DNA of 35,708 nucleotides from Bacillota bacterium (GTDB lineage Bacteria; Bacillota; Limnochordia; DTU087), in NCBI GenBank assembly GCA_012519025.1, contig JAAYQZ010000093.1, positions 1 to 35,708 on the forward strand, given 5' to 3'. The translations under genes and the position numbers were made by a program. Shown one piece after another: positions 24,635-32,492 of this stretch (its first letter is position 1; each line of letters opens with the position of its first letter). The notes beneath the pieces were generated by a model. That model saw only the letters and a program-made list of their open reading frames with translations, was not told the origin of the DNA and did no database searches.

Positions 24635-25831
24635 TCAAAATGATGTGACTGTCACTGTTTTACCTGCCTGCTTGAGGGAATGGGTAAGCTCTTGAATTAC
24701 CTGTTCTTTGAGGGCTAGGCCTAAAGGCAGTTCAGGATTTTGATGTGCAGGATTGATCGCACCACCCACTAGAAAATCAATCTGATCACTTTCCCATAAC
24801 AAGGCCGCCAACATACTGGCACCATCCTCTCCCATCAAAACTTGACCCATTTCCATACCCGCATTTAAGCCTTTTAACTTCTCCAGCGCGCTGGAAACAG
24901 TGATGATCCCTTCTGTCACCAAGTCCACACCATTTATGCGGCCGAGGGGAGGAATCGTTGGGGTGCAGTAGCGCAGATCCACATCTAGATCCGTTTTCCA
25001 CTCCCGGGCAATAATATTGCTGGTGGTACCCCCACAAACTACCCTTCTCCCCGGTGCCTCAGCCAATAGGTGGGCCAGTTGTGCGTCATCTTCCCGCTTT
25101 CTCGGCGGCCCCACAACTATAGTCAGGTGCCGTGGACGGCGAATATATAGGGCGGCAACAGTGGTGTCATCACCGGGCCTTCCAGCATAAAGGTGCCGGC
25201 AGATATCCCCGAGTCTATGGGCAATGTCTAAAGCCCCATTCTCTTTGACTATGGCCTTTTCCAAAAACTTGGCTACATTGGGCCACTGCCAGCCCAAATT
25301 GAGTACTCCTCCAATCCCGGCATGCACCACGCCATCGCTGATGGCAACAAGAAAATCACCTTCAGACGCCATAAAGCGGGTTTCTTTAACTTTATTGGCG
25401 CCGATGCGGCGCTCACGATGGGGCAATTTTGTCACCTTACCGCGGTGGATGTAGAACACAGATGGGTTGTCAAACTCCGCCATATAGACCTTGCCATCAT
25501 TAAAAATTTGTATGATAGTAAAAGTTGAATAGGCGAGGCCCCGCACTTGGCACACCGGCAGAGTTTGACCCACCGTTTCCACTACTTCATCAAGCCTGGC
25601 ACCCATTTCCAGCATGGTGCCGGCGATCTTAGTAGTCAAAGTTGATAAAATGTTGGCCTTAACCCCACTGCCCAAGCCATCGGACAAAACCATGATTACC
25701 GAATCATTTCTATGGGAAATAACTACATTGTCTCCGCAAAGTTCTTCACCGTGTTTGTTTAAAGACACATAACCTGTCTCGATAATATAAGGGGAGTTTA
25801 CTAAAGGTATATTAAAAGCTGCTTCTGTCAC
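24635..25831 (-). CDS. SpoIIE-type PP2C serine phosphatase linked to the sensory hydrogenase
   Basis: 398 residues. The first 230 form a PP2C/SpoIIE phosphatase with metal-binding acids in CGDN (D34), SDGLGSG (D51), SDGV (D166) and GDDTT (221-222). It has no membrane segments, unlike SpoIIE. The last 165 residues (from about 236) are a separate alpha/beta-looking domain with GGTTSN and TPTIPPLGRINGVDLVTEG that I cannot name. It overlaps the sensory hydrogenase gene by 4 nt, so the two are translated together. Phosphatase-coupled sensory [FeFe] hydrogenases form a recognised group (C3 in the hydrogenase classification). The probable substrate is a phosphorylated STAS protein, but none is encoded nearby. 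Confidence 0.87.
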   Translation of the reverse strand: MTEAAFNIPLVNSPYIIETGYVSLNKHGEELCGDNVVISHRNDSVIMVLSDGLGSGVKANILSTLTTKIAGTMLEMGARLDEVVETVGQTLPVCQVRGLAYSTFTIIQIFNDGKVYMAEFDNPSVFYIHRGKVTKLPHRERRIGANKVKETRFMASEGDFLVAISDGVVHAGIGGVLNLGWQWPNVAKFLEKAIVKENGALDIAHRLGDICRHLYAGRPGDDTTVAALYIRRPRHLTIVVGPPRKREDDAQLAHLLAEAPGRRVVCGGTTSNIIAREWKTDLDVDLRYCTPTIPPLGRINGVDLVTEGIITVSSALEKLKGLNAGMEMGQVLMGEDGASMLAALLWESDQIDFLVGGAINPAHQNPELPLGLALKEQVIQELTHSLKQAGKTVTVTSF

Positions 25832-27567
25832 GGCGTCTCATCCCCATTCTGCATCAGCTTCATCAGCTGAGATAATAGAACCTTAGTTTCCGCCGTTGTT
25901 TCACCTAAAAGCCCGGCAATTTCTTGGGCAACCCGCATTTGCCGATTAATCACATCTTGGGCCCGCTCCAAAGTGGTGCTTTTGAGCTGGGCCAGTTCTG
26001 CCTGCCGGCCCCGATCTTCGGTTATATCAGAGAAAATGCCGATCACAATTTCTTGATCTTCCGGTGTAAACACATACTGACGCACTATCAGATTGTGCTG
26101 GGGATATTCAGCATTTTCTTGGATGAGTGCTCCTTTAGTTAAAACCTCTTCAAAACTGCTGGTATCTATTAGCTCACAAAGCGGTCTGTGTAAATGCGCT
26201 GCGACTTGACAGTTAAACATCGCTTCTGCCGCCGGGTTGACCACCAAAACCTCCAGGTTTTCGTCTACTACAATGATTCCATTGGGTGTTGTCTCAATGA
26301 TTACGTTGGCCAAGGATTCTGCCTTTCGGCGCATGTATGGGATGCACATCTCGTTTTCCGCAACCCCATGATAAACGGCTTTAGCCTTATCCCGGCATGA
26401 ATCATAACCACATGCCCCGCAGTTGAGCTCATCTTGGGGAGTTCGCTTGCCTATAGCCTCTAAAATTGCTTTCAACTCTGCTTCTGTCGGCTCTTTGAGT
26501 CTCAGTTTTCGATCACGATAAGTGCGTGTTATGAACGGAAGCAGCCGGCCGTTTTCGTCCAAATGAGGTGGTAAAGTTTTGAGGTGTGAATGTCTTTTCC
26601 TCCTCTTTTGTACATGGGAAAGCAATCTCTGCCGTCTTGCCAAACCCTGCCAAGGCCCAACCATACAGGGACCATCAACACACCCTCCGGCACAGGCCAG
26701 CATTTCAATTAAAGTCAGAGACAAATCTACTCCCTCAATCAATTGGCAAATTACCGATTCGCATTCTTCAATTCCGGCCACAATGGCCATCTGATCCGCC
26801 AAAACATCTGTATCCAAACCGGCGGTGCGCATGAGCCCCCCGCCTAGGGGAAAACTCCGACCCCAGTAAGCGTCGTTGGAAGTGTATCCCACCGATGCCA
26901 GGGCTTTAGGGTCAATGCACTCATCTGCCAACCATTTTTCTACTTCCTGGAAAGTGAGTACATGGGATACTGCCCCCTCAAACTGTACTTCTTCTGCTTC
27001 GGCTTTTTTAGCAGCACATGGGCCGATAAAAACAACTTCCACTTCAAAGTTGTACTGCTCTTGCAAAAGACGTCCATGGGCAATCATGGGTGAAACAATC
27101 GGTGCCAAATAAGGGATTGCTTCCGGATAGTGCTGTTCTATAAGGTTCACAATGGCCGGGCAGGAGCTTGTAATTATGGGTTTGTGTTCATCCAAAAGGG
27201 CTTTGTGGGCCTGGGCTACGATCTCGGCCGCTGCGGCAGTCTCTGCCACATGACTAAAACCCAGCTTATAAAGGGCGGTGATCATTTGATCGGCTGTTGC
27301 CACACTGAAGGCAGCCACATAAGATGGCGCCAGGCTCGCCACCAAAACTCGTCCACCGGCCAGGCTTGCCTGCACCTTGCCCAGATCATCTCTAACCTGT
27401 TTGGCACCTTGCGGACAAACACTAATACACCGGCCATCGAGGATACATCGTTCCTCCCAAATCTTGGCATGACCGGTATCGATCTTGATGGCTTTGACAG
27501 GGCAGGCTCTAACACATTTATAGCAATCTTTGCATTCAGCCTCCAAAGTTGCCAACACGCGCCCCAC
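25828..27567 (-). CDS. Sensory [FeFe] hydrogenase with PAS domain (HydS, group C type)
   Basis: 579 residues, start GTG 27567. Order: ferredoxin-like domain (C12, C15, C18, C22; then C41, D44, C47, C51), H-cluster domain with TSSCP (C136), GPCAAKK (C184) and ACAGGC (C292, C296), a [4Fe-4S] module (CGACGYDSC, then C408), a PAS domain (about 415-520), and a helical tail. All four H-cluster Cys are present, but the proton-relay Cys is Ser (S135) and the CPGGC proline is Ala, as in sensory rather than catalytic enzymes. The second cluster has CxxD. It probably senses H2 and signals through the PAS domain to the coupled phosphatase. Confidence 0.9.
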   Translation of the reverse strand: MGRVLATLEAECKDCYKCVRACPVKAIKIDTGHAKIWEERCILDGRCISVCPQGAKQVRDDLGKVQASLAGGRVLVASLAPSYVAAFSVATADQMITALYKLGFSHVAETAAAAEIVAQAHKALLDEHKPIITSSCPAIVNLIEQHYPEAIPYLAPIVSPMIAHGRLLQEQYNFEVEVVFIGPCAAKKAEAEEVQFEGAVSHVLTFQEVEKWLADECIDPKALASVGYTSNDAYWGRSFPLGGGLMRTAGLDTDVLADQMAIVAGIEECESVICQLIEGVDLSLTLIEMLACAGGCVDGPCMVGPWQGLARRQRLLSHVQKRRKRHSHLKTLPPHLDENGRLLPFITRTYRDRKLRLKEPTEAELKAILEAIGKRTPQDELNCGACGYDSCRDKAKAVYHGVAENEMCIPYMRRKAESLANVIIETTPNGIIVVDENLEVLVVNPAAEAMFNCQVAAHLHRPLCELIDTSSFEEVLTKGALIQENAEYPQHNLIVRQYVFTPEDQEIVIGIFSDITEDRGRQAELAQLKSTTLERAQDVINRQMRVAQEIAGLLGETTAETKVLLSQLMKLMQNGDETP

Positions 27568-27821
27568 TACTTCACCCCCACTTTTGGAAGCACTTCTTGT
27601 TGAAAAATCTCATCTGTATCTTGAGCTGTTACACATATGATGGGATCGGCTCCAATCTGCACCGCCACTGCCTCAGTACAGTGACCTACACAAAAGACAC
27701 CTTTTAGTTCCACTTTATCCTCTAACGAAAGATTATGAATTAAGGTTTGAAATCGATTTATGATTGCATATGAACCTTTGATATGACAGGAGCTGCCAAC
27801 ACATACGGCAATGGTAACCAT
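27567..27821 (-). CDS. Small thioredoxin-like [2Fe-2S] ferredoxin
   Basis: 84 residues when started at ATG 27821 (GAGGGG seven bases upstream; the frame extends to 27875 without support). Four Cys with the NuoE-type spacing: C7, C12, C44, C48. The same domain recurs at the C-terminus of HydA and the N-terminus of HydB. It is the first gene of the hydrogenase operon, directly joined to the sensory hydrogenase (stop and start touch). It may carry electrons to or from the sensor. The redox partner is inferred. Confidence 0.88.
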   Translation of the reverse strand: MVTIAVCVGSSCHIKGSYAIINRFQTLIHNLSLEDKVELKGVFCVGHCTEAVAVQIGADPIICVTAQDTDEIFQQEVLPKVGVK

Positions 27822-27843
27822 GTCCAGACCCCTCTTCGGCGGC

Positions 27844-27861
27844 TCGTGCACTATTTCACAA
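27844..27861. promoter_or_regulatory. Rex-type operator 2, at the hydrogenase transcription start
   Basis: On the minus strand TTGTGAAATAGTGCACGA matches the Bacillota Rex consensus (TTGTGAAATA, then TTTCACAA) at 15 of 18 positions. It sits just downstream of the -10, over the predicted start, where a repressor would block initiation. Confidence 0.55.
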
Positions 27862-27865
27862 TCAG

Positions 27866-27894
27866 AGGATATCACTTCGCTCTTGAAAGAACAA
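27866..27894 (-). promoter_or_regulatory. Promoter of the hydrogenase operon
   Basis: Minus strand TTGTTC (27889-27894), 17-bp spacer, TATCCT (27866-27871). Both hexamers are imperfect but well spaced, and the pair lies between the two Rex-type sites. Confidence 0.6.
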
Positions 27895-27901
27895 GGGATT
27901 G

Positions 27902-27915
27902 GTGAAATATTTCAC
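27902..27915. promoter_or_regulatory. Rex-type operator 1, perfect palindrome
   Basis: GTGAAATATTTCAC is a perfect 14-bp palindrome matching the core of the Rex site (TTGTGAAAT-type). It lies 7 bp upstream of the hydrogenase -35 and about 13 bp upstream of a possible hslO -35, so it may act on both divergent units. Confidence 0.7.
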
Positions 27916-27928
27916 ATTAAATTTACTT

Positions 27929-27959
27929 TTGTCTATGGACAGCCCTTGTGTGGTACAAT
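27929..27959 (+). promoter_or_regulatory. Possible hslO promoter
   Basis: TTGTCT (27929-27934) and TACAAT (27954-27959) with a 19-bp spacer, which is longer than optimal. The start codon follows 26 nt later. Confidence 0.4.
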
Positions 27960-27985
27960 AATTACCAACAGAAAGGGGTAAGACT

Positions 27986-28909
27986 ATGGGAAAATTGGGC
28001 CAAGACAACAGCAGTGGCCTTAACGAATACGTCGCACAAGGCACTGCCGCCAATGGGCAGATCCGCGTATTGGCTGTCGATAATACTAAAATAGTGGAAG
28101 AAGTCAGACGGCGTCACCAAATGCTTCCTTGGGCCAGTGCCGCATTGGGACGAACTATGGCTGCCACTGCTATGCTCGGTGCCATGTTAAAGGACAATGA
28201 CAAAGTTACTGTGCAAATTGTCGGAGACGGCCCTTTAGGTCAGATCGTTGCCGATGGGGATGCACAGGGCAATTTGCGGGGGTATGTTTCAAATCCCCAT
28301 GCCGAAGTACCAAACCACTCAGGAAATAAGTTGAATGTTGGGGCCGCGGTTGGTGAAGGGCATCTGTTTGTGATTAGAGACATAGGATTGGGTGAACCTT
28401 ACAGCGGCAGTGTTCCCCTCATAAGCGGGGAGATAGCTGAGGATTTTGCCAATTATTTTGCCCGTTCAGAGCAAACGCCCTCTGCGGTTGCCCTGGGAGT
28501 CTTGGTTGATGTAGACTACTCCATCAAAGCCTCCGGTGGCCTCATACTGCAGCTGCTGCCCGATGCAAGTGAAGGTATTGCTATTATGTTGGAACACATG
28601 CTGAAAGACCTGCCGCCCATCAGCAGCATCTTAGCAGACGGCGGTACACCGGAAGATATAATTGAAGCCGCTGTGGGTGATCTTGAGCCAAAATACCTCC
28701 ATCAACTGCCACTGCGCTTCAGCTGCACCTGCTCACGAAAACGGGGTGAGGCTACCTTGGTGGCTCTTGGTCCCGAAGAGCTGAGGTCTTTGCTTGAGGA
28801 CGAGGGACAAGCAAAACTTACATGTCACTTTTGTCAAGAGGAATACGTCTATGATCAGCGTGATGTGGAGGCAATAATCCATCAAATCACTGCCCAAGCC
28901 GGGGAATGA
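27986..28909 (+). CDS. hslO: Redox-regulated chaperone Hsp33
   Basis: 307 residues of normal Hsp33 length. The N-terminal substrate-binding core (WASAALGRTMAATAMLG, GDGPLGQIVADGDAQGNLRGY) is followed by the C-terminal zinc centre C247-x-C249 and C280-xx-C283. Under oxidative stress Zn loss and disulfide formation unfold the switch and turn on holdase activity. ATG 27986 has AAAGGGG upstream. It is divergent from the hydrogenase operon and shares its intergenic region with the Rex palindrome. Confidence 0.96.
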   Translation: MGKLGQDNSSGLNEYVAQGTAANGQIRVLAVDNTKIVEEVRRRHQMLPWASAALGRTMAATAMLGAMLKDNDKVTVQIVGDGPLGQIVADGDAQGNLRGYVSNPHAEVPNHSGNKLNVGAAVGEGHLFVIRDIGLGEPYSGSVPLISGEIAEDFANYFARSEQTPSAVALGVLVDVDYSIKASGGLILQLLPDASEGIAIMLEHMLKDLPPISSILADGGTPEDIIEAAVGDLEPKYLHQLPLRFSCTCSRKRGEATLVALGPEELRSLLEDEGQAKLTCHFCQEEYVYDQRDVEAIIHQITAQAGE

Positions 28910-29071
28910 CAGCGGATTCCTAAGGCCGACACCGGTGGTTGGGGGCTTTCTGTCTCCCACAACACCACATTAAAAGGAGTCCGGGGGAATTTAAAGAATA
29001 ACTGAGTATCCCAGACCGCGTCATCACCGGCTTTGCCTCTATCAAGGTTAATCTAATCTAGGAGGCAAACC

Positions 29072-29464
29072 ATGATGGTAGCCGTGCAGTCCCGCATCCA
29101 CAATACCGGGTGGGCAGTTTTATTGATGCTGCTTGTTCTTGGGTTTGGAGGGAATTTCGGGAACAATGCCCGAGCAGAGATCGGCGACGAACTGGCAGAA
29201 TTTCCAACCCTAGTTTCGAAAAATATATATGCTGTTGATCAAATCACGGCGGAGGTTGCACTTTTGCTGCCCCAAAGCCAAGATCTTGAACCCGAATGGG
29301 TGCCCAAATCGGAATTGGGTTTAGTGCGAGAGGGTGACCTTGTTTGGGTAGTTTTAGAATCTTGCAGCAAATACTATTTTTTGGACGAGACGGCAACACA
29401 TGAAGCTGAGAAAAACGTATCCAACCTGTTGGAGAAACTTGTAGATCGACCTAACGAATATTAG
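29072..29464 (+). CDS. Exported DUF3006-like protein
   Basis: 130 residues, ATG 29072 with a perfect AGGAGG. The N-terminus is a signal peptide (WAVLLMLLVLGFGG core, AxA-type site NARA|EIG near residue 35). Residues about 52-123 align with the small convergent protein at 29537-29773: AVDQI against TVDRI, LLLPQ against LLLAT, then REGDL against GEGGK, then SNLLEKL against SDLLDKL. That places it in or near the DUF3006 family, whose members often neighbour secreted ComEC-like metallo-hydrolases. A single Cys (C98) is in the mature part. The preceding 160 nt hold a weak hairpin but no clear promoter. Confidence 0.75.
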   Translation: MMVAVQSRIHNTGWAVLLMLLVLGFGGNFGNNARAEIGDELAEFPTLVSKNIYAVDQITAEVALLLPQSQDLEPEWVPKSELGLVREGDLVWVVLESCSKYYFLDETATHEAEKNVSNLLEKLVDRPNEY

Positions 29465-29492
29465 AAAGGCACTGGTTTTCCAGTGCCTTTCT
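29463..29492. terminator. Bidirectional terminator between the two DUF3006-like genes
   Basis: Perfect 13-bp stem with a TTTT loop (arms 29463-29475 and 29480-29492). It overlaps the stop codon of the plus-strand gene. T-rich ends in both orientations. Confidence 0.88.
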
Positions 29493-29536
29493 TGTAACAA
29501 GGGGATGTTAATTTATCAAAACCGAGCTGGCCAAAG

Positions 29537-29773
29537 TTAATCCGATCCTCCGGTGAGCTTGTCCAGCAAATCCGAAATCCTTTGACGTGCATCGTCTTCC
29601 GCCTGTTTATTTTCCTTGATGCAGAAGTCCAGCTTCCCTCCCTCACCGATCCCAGAGGGCAGTAAAGCCAGCGGCCAATCTACCGGCACTTCTCCTTCAG
29701 GTGTGGCAAGCAGCAGTACGGCTTTGTCCGCCTCTATGCGATCAACTGTGGCCTGAATCTGAAATTCCTCCAT
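29537..29773 (-). CDS. DUF3006-family small protein, cytosolic
   Basis: 78 residues with no signal peptide. The short beta-rich first half (ATVDRIEADKAVLLLATPEG) and helical C-terminus (ARQRISDLLDKL) are typical of DUF3006 proteins; their function is unknown to me. ATG 29773 has GAGGTGAT upstream. It directly follows the ComEC-like hydrolase gene on the same strand (59 nt), the common neighbour of this family, and converges with its exported relative. Confidence 0.82.
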   Translation of the reverse strand: MEEFQIQATVDRIEADKAVLLLATPEGEVPVDWPLALLPSGIGEGGKLDFCIKENKQAEDDARQRISDLLDKLTGGSD

Positions 29774-29832
29774 TTAGTCATCACCTCGGGCCTTTTACTC
29801 AAAAGCTTTTCTTATGCGGACTGATAAAACTT

Positions 29833-30684
29833 CTACTTCTCTTTTACCACTCGGTAAGATGTCCCGTCACTAATGACAATTACGGTGCCATCGAGATCTG
29901 TGCGTCCCACTTCAGCCCCCACTTTTTCAAGCGTCTGCAAGGTTTCCGCGTTGGGATGCCCATAAGAATTGCCAGCTCCTACTTGTATGACGGCATACTC
30001 AGGAGCCACAGCCTCAATAAATTGGGGAATACTGCTTGTATTGCTGCCGTGGTGGGCAACTTTTAATACTTTCGCTCGGGGCAGTTCTTCTTCCGCCACA
30101 ATGCGTGCTTCAGCTTCTTTTTCAATATCCCCTGTGAGCAAAAAAGTTACTTGGCCGTGTCGAAACCAAAGTACAACGGAGTTGTTATTCAACCCCTTGA
30201 GCATTGGCTCTTTGGGATTCAATATAGCGACTTCATCGAGTCCTTGGACAGTCAATTGACCTTGGGTCCTGGCCAAACTGAAGGGAATTTCTTTTTGTAA
30301 AATCAGCTGCAGCAGTTCTTCATATGTCTTGGTGGTGTGAATCTGACCATCAGCCAAAATCCTCCCCACCGAATATGCTTCTATTACGGGAACTAATCCA
30401 CCTATGTGATCGAAATGGGGATGGGTCATCACAACCAAATCTAAATGTTTGATACCGAGTTTTTTCAGATAAGGTACTACTGATTCCCTACCACTTTTAG
30501 TTACACCTGCATCAACCAACACATTTGTACCGGTAGGTGTTTGAATCAAAACCGAGTCACCCTGTCCCACATCAATGAAATGTACGTAAAGCTCACCGGC
30601 TTCGGCCCCCAAACTCACTGTGGAAATAAAAACAAGCACTAGTGCCAGGCAAACCAGTTGTTTCCTAAGTATTTTTCTCTGCAA
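29833..30684 (-). CDS. Secreted ComEC-like metallo-beta-lactamase-fold hydrolase
   Basis: 283 residues when started at TTG 30684, which has GGAGG ten bases upstream and places a signal peptide (QRKILRKQLVCLALVLVFIS) at the N-terminus; the open frame reaches 30831 with no ribosome-binding site. The mature part is the ComEC/Rec2-type MBL domain: HFIDVGQGDSVLI, metal-binding THPHFDH (H88, H90, D92, H93), AHHGSNTSS and a C-terminal YGHPNAET. No competence membrane domain is attached. Such stand-alone exported proteins may hydrolyse nucleic acids or other phosphodiesters outside the membrane; the substrate is unknown. Confidence 0.85.
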   Translation of the reverse strand: MQRKILRKQLVCLALVLVFISTVSLGAEAGELYVHFIDVGQGDSVLIQTPTGTNVLVDAGVTKSGRESVVPYLKKLGIKHLDLVVMTHPHFDHIGGLVPVIEAYSVGRILADGQIHTTKTYEELLQLILQKEIPFSLARTQGQLTVQGLDEVAILNPKEPMLKGLNNNSVVLWFRHGQVTFLLTGDIEKEAEARIVAEEELPRAKVLKVAHHGSNTSSIPQFIEAVAPEYAVIQVGAGNSYGHPNAETLQTLEKVGAEVGRTDLDGTVIVISDGTSYRVVKEK

Positions 30685-30827
30685 TATAACTACGCCTCCT
30701 GCATACGAACTGACCAAACCTCGCCCCTTGAAATGCCATATAGTGGATTTCTTGCCAAGTCCGTGAATCCCTGCCGCGAATACGATTATCACTAGTCTTT
30801 CCCGTTTGGCAAATAACTCCAAGAAGT

Positions 30828-30853
30828 TCAAAAGGCCCCCATTGGGAGGGCCT
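30828..30853 (-). terminator. Terminator of the double P-loop ATPase gene
   Basis: AGGCCCtCCC-aat-GGGgGCCT hairpin (30833-30853), followed on the minus strand by TTTTGAAC. It separates the ATPase gene from the ComEC-like gene. Confidence 0.7.
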
Positions 30854-30886
30854 AAAGACTTTTCAAACGCAGCAGCCTATACCTTT

Positions 30887-31990
30887 TTAATCGGTGTCAT
30901 GCATGATATCGCAGATAAGTTCAGTACACATGGCATCTAGGGCAGTAAAATCCATGTGCTTCACATAGAAATGTTCAACTTCCAGGTGTGTTTCCCGAGC
31001 CTGGTAGATCATTTGTACTGCTGTGCTGACAAGCTGCAGGAAAGTCTGCCGATCGAGTTCCAACTCAGTGCGATACTGCTTCAGCCGCTTTTGATCAAGG
31101 CTTTGGTTGAGATCGATAATCTCGCAAGGATCAACAGCTTCATAGGGGAACAGTTCCGTTTGAGCAGCAATGAAAATATCCAATCCCGGGCAAAGTACAT
31201 GCTGCACTTTACGCGGATCGATGGGATTGTGATATGCTTCTACGTCCCAGCCCAGTTCTAGAGCCGTCTTTGCCCAATCTTTGAGCAGTTCAGATTTGCC
31301 TGAACCCGGAGGGCCTTTAAGTAATATGACTTCCGTTTTGGGCCCGGTTAGACTGTCAAGATAGCTGATTGGCCCTACAGGGCCGATTGCAGCAGCAAAT
31401 AGATGTCGGAGTCTTCCGGGGTCATCACCTGCCGTTTGGTTGTTGAAGTCGACGGTTTTTAAAAGACTTTTCTTCTGACGGTTAAAGCAGCTTTTGTCCT
31501 GAACCCTTTGGATTTTATCAGCCCAATTCCCATGAATCTCCTTGGCAGCCTTCAAATAGCGAAAGGCACTTTGGAAAAGGCGGCTCCCTTCATCGCCGGC
31601 AGCCACAATTGCTTGTTTGTGGGCGCGGATTCCGGAACTGTGCCAGAATTCGCCCAAATTGAGGATTTGACCCAGGGCACCGGGATACGGCGGATCGTAA
31701 ATGTGGGGACGCATGCCATCTATGAAAGCGGCACCCAGTCCTGGAATTACTAATGCGTCCAATGAATCCACATCAGATGCGCAGTAGTGCATCTCAATGA
31801 AATAACCACGCTTTGCCGCTGCTTGGGCAACACGCTTCATCAAAGTAGATTTACCGGTCCCCGGGCCTCCTTTGAGCACGTACACGCTTTCTATCTCCGG
31901 CCCAGCAATATATTCAAAAAAGGAGTGAAATCCAACACCGGTGTTGCCGGCAGCAAACACTTTTTTACATCGGTTTGTCTGTTCCTCCAT
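30887..31990 (-). CDS. Tandem P-loop ATPase of unknown function (PRK06851-like)
   Basis: 367 residues from ATG 31990 (GGAGG seven bases upstream). Two P-loop domains follow each other: Walker A GGPGTGKST at 41-49 and GPPGSGKSE at 226-234. After each comes a matching stretch, HYCASDVDSLDALVIPGLG (69-87) and YHNPIDPRKVQHVLCPGL, showing an internal duplication. The family occurs in spore-forming Bacillota as a conserved hypothetical protein; I know no assigned role. It is soluble, with no signal or membrane segment. It is flanked by terminators on both sides, so it is monocistronic. Confidence 0.8.
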   Translation of the reverse strand: MEEQTNRCKKVFAAGNTGVGFHSFFEYIAGPEIESVYVLKGGPGTGKSTLMKRVAQAAAKRGYFIEMHYCASDVDSLDALVIPGLGAAFIDGMRPHIYDPPYPGALGQILNLGEFWHSSGIRAHKQAIVAAGDEGSRLFQSAFRYLKAAKEIHGNWADKIQRVQDKSCFNRQKKSLLKTVDFNNQTAGDDPGRLRHLFAAAIGPVGPISYLDSLTGPKTEVILLKGPPGSGKSELLKDWAKTALELGWDVEAYHNPIDPRKVQHVLCPGLDIFIAAQTELFPYEAVDPCEIIDLNQSLDQKRLKQYRTELELDRQTFLQLVSTAVQMIYQARETHLEVEHFYVKHMDFTALDAMCTELICDIMHDTD

Positions 31991-32092
31991 ACTCATCCCT
32001 CCCACAGCTTCCCCATTGGAACCGATCACAACACAACGACGTTTTGGCCGTATTATCTTATGCCAAAACAACTCGAAAGTTGCTGTGGCAAC

Positions 32093-32130
32093 AAAAAAGC
32101 GGGAGCCACCCTAAAAAGGATGACCCCCGC
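32093..32130 (-). terminator. Strong terminator of trxA
   Basis: Minus strand GCGGGgGtCAtCC and its pairing arm, then CTTTTTTG. A long GC-rich stem with a six-base U-tract, 24 nt after the trxA stop. Confidence 0.88.
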
Positions 32131-32154
32131 GGATAGTTTAAGTCGCTTGCCGAT

Positions 32155-32472
32155 CTAGAGGTAGCTGTCTAGTTTTGCGGCAAGTGTTTGTTTTGGTGTT
32201 ACACCGACCATTTTATCAACAGGTTTACCGTCTTTGAAAATCATTAGAGTAGGGATACTCATAATGCCGTACATTGCTGCTACTTGCTGCTGTTCGTCAA
32301 CATTAACCTTAGCAATGGTTGCTTTTCCTTTGTATTCTTCTGCAAGATCCTCTATGATGGGGTTTACTACGCGACAAGGTCCACACCAAGGTGCCCAAAA
32401 ATCAACTAAAACAACACCCTCTTGTTCCAAGACATCTTTTTCAAAACTGGCGTCTGTCAAATGCTGAACCAC
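32155..32472 (-). CDS. trxA: Thioredoxin
   Basis: 105 residues, normal thioredoxin length, from GTG 32472 with GGGAGG upstream. The active site is WCGPC (in VDFWAPWCGPC) and the cis-Pro motif is SIPTLMIF. It reduces protein disulfides in the cytosol. The open frame continues to 32523, but that extension would include the terminator hairpin at 32493-32520 and has no ribosome-binding site. No thioredoxin reductase is in the window. Nearby Hsp33 fits a redox-stress theme, though the two genes are not in one operon. Confidence 0.96.
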   Translation of the reverse strand: MVQHLTDASFEKDVLEQEGVVLVDFWAPWCGPCRVVNPIIEDLAEEYKGKATIAKVNVDEQQQVAAMYGIMSIPTLMIFKDGKPVDKMVGVTPKQTLAAKLDSYL

Positions 32473-32492
32473 GATTCTCAACCTCCCTGATT

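Noticed and set aside
28910-29071. Intrinsic terminator after hslO (GGTGGTTGGGGG and CACAACACC)
   Set aside because: The stem needs several bulges and no U-tract follows.
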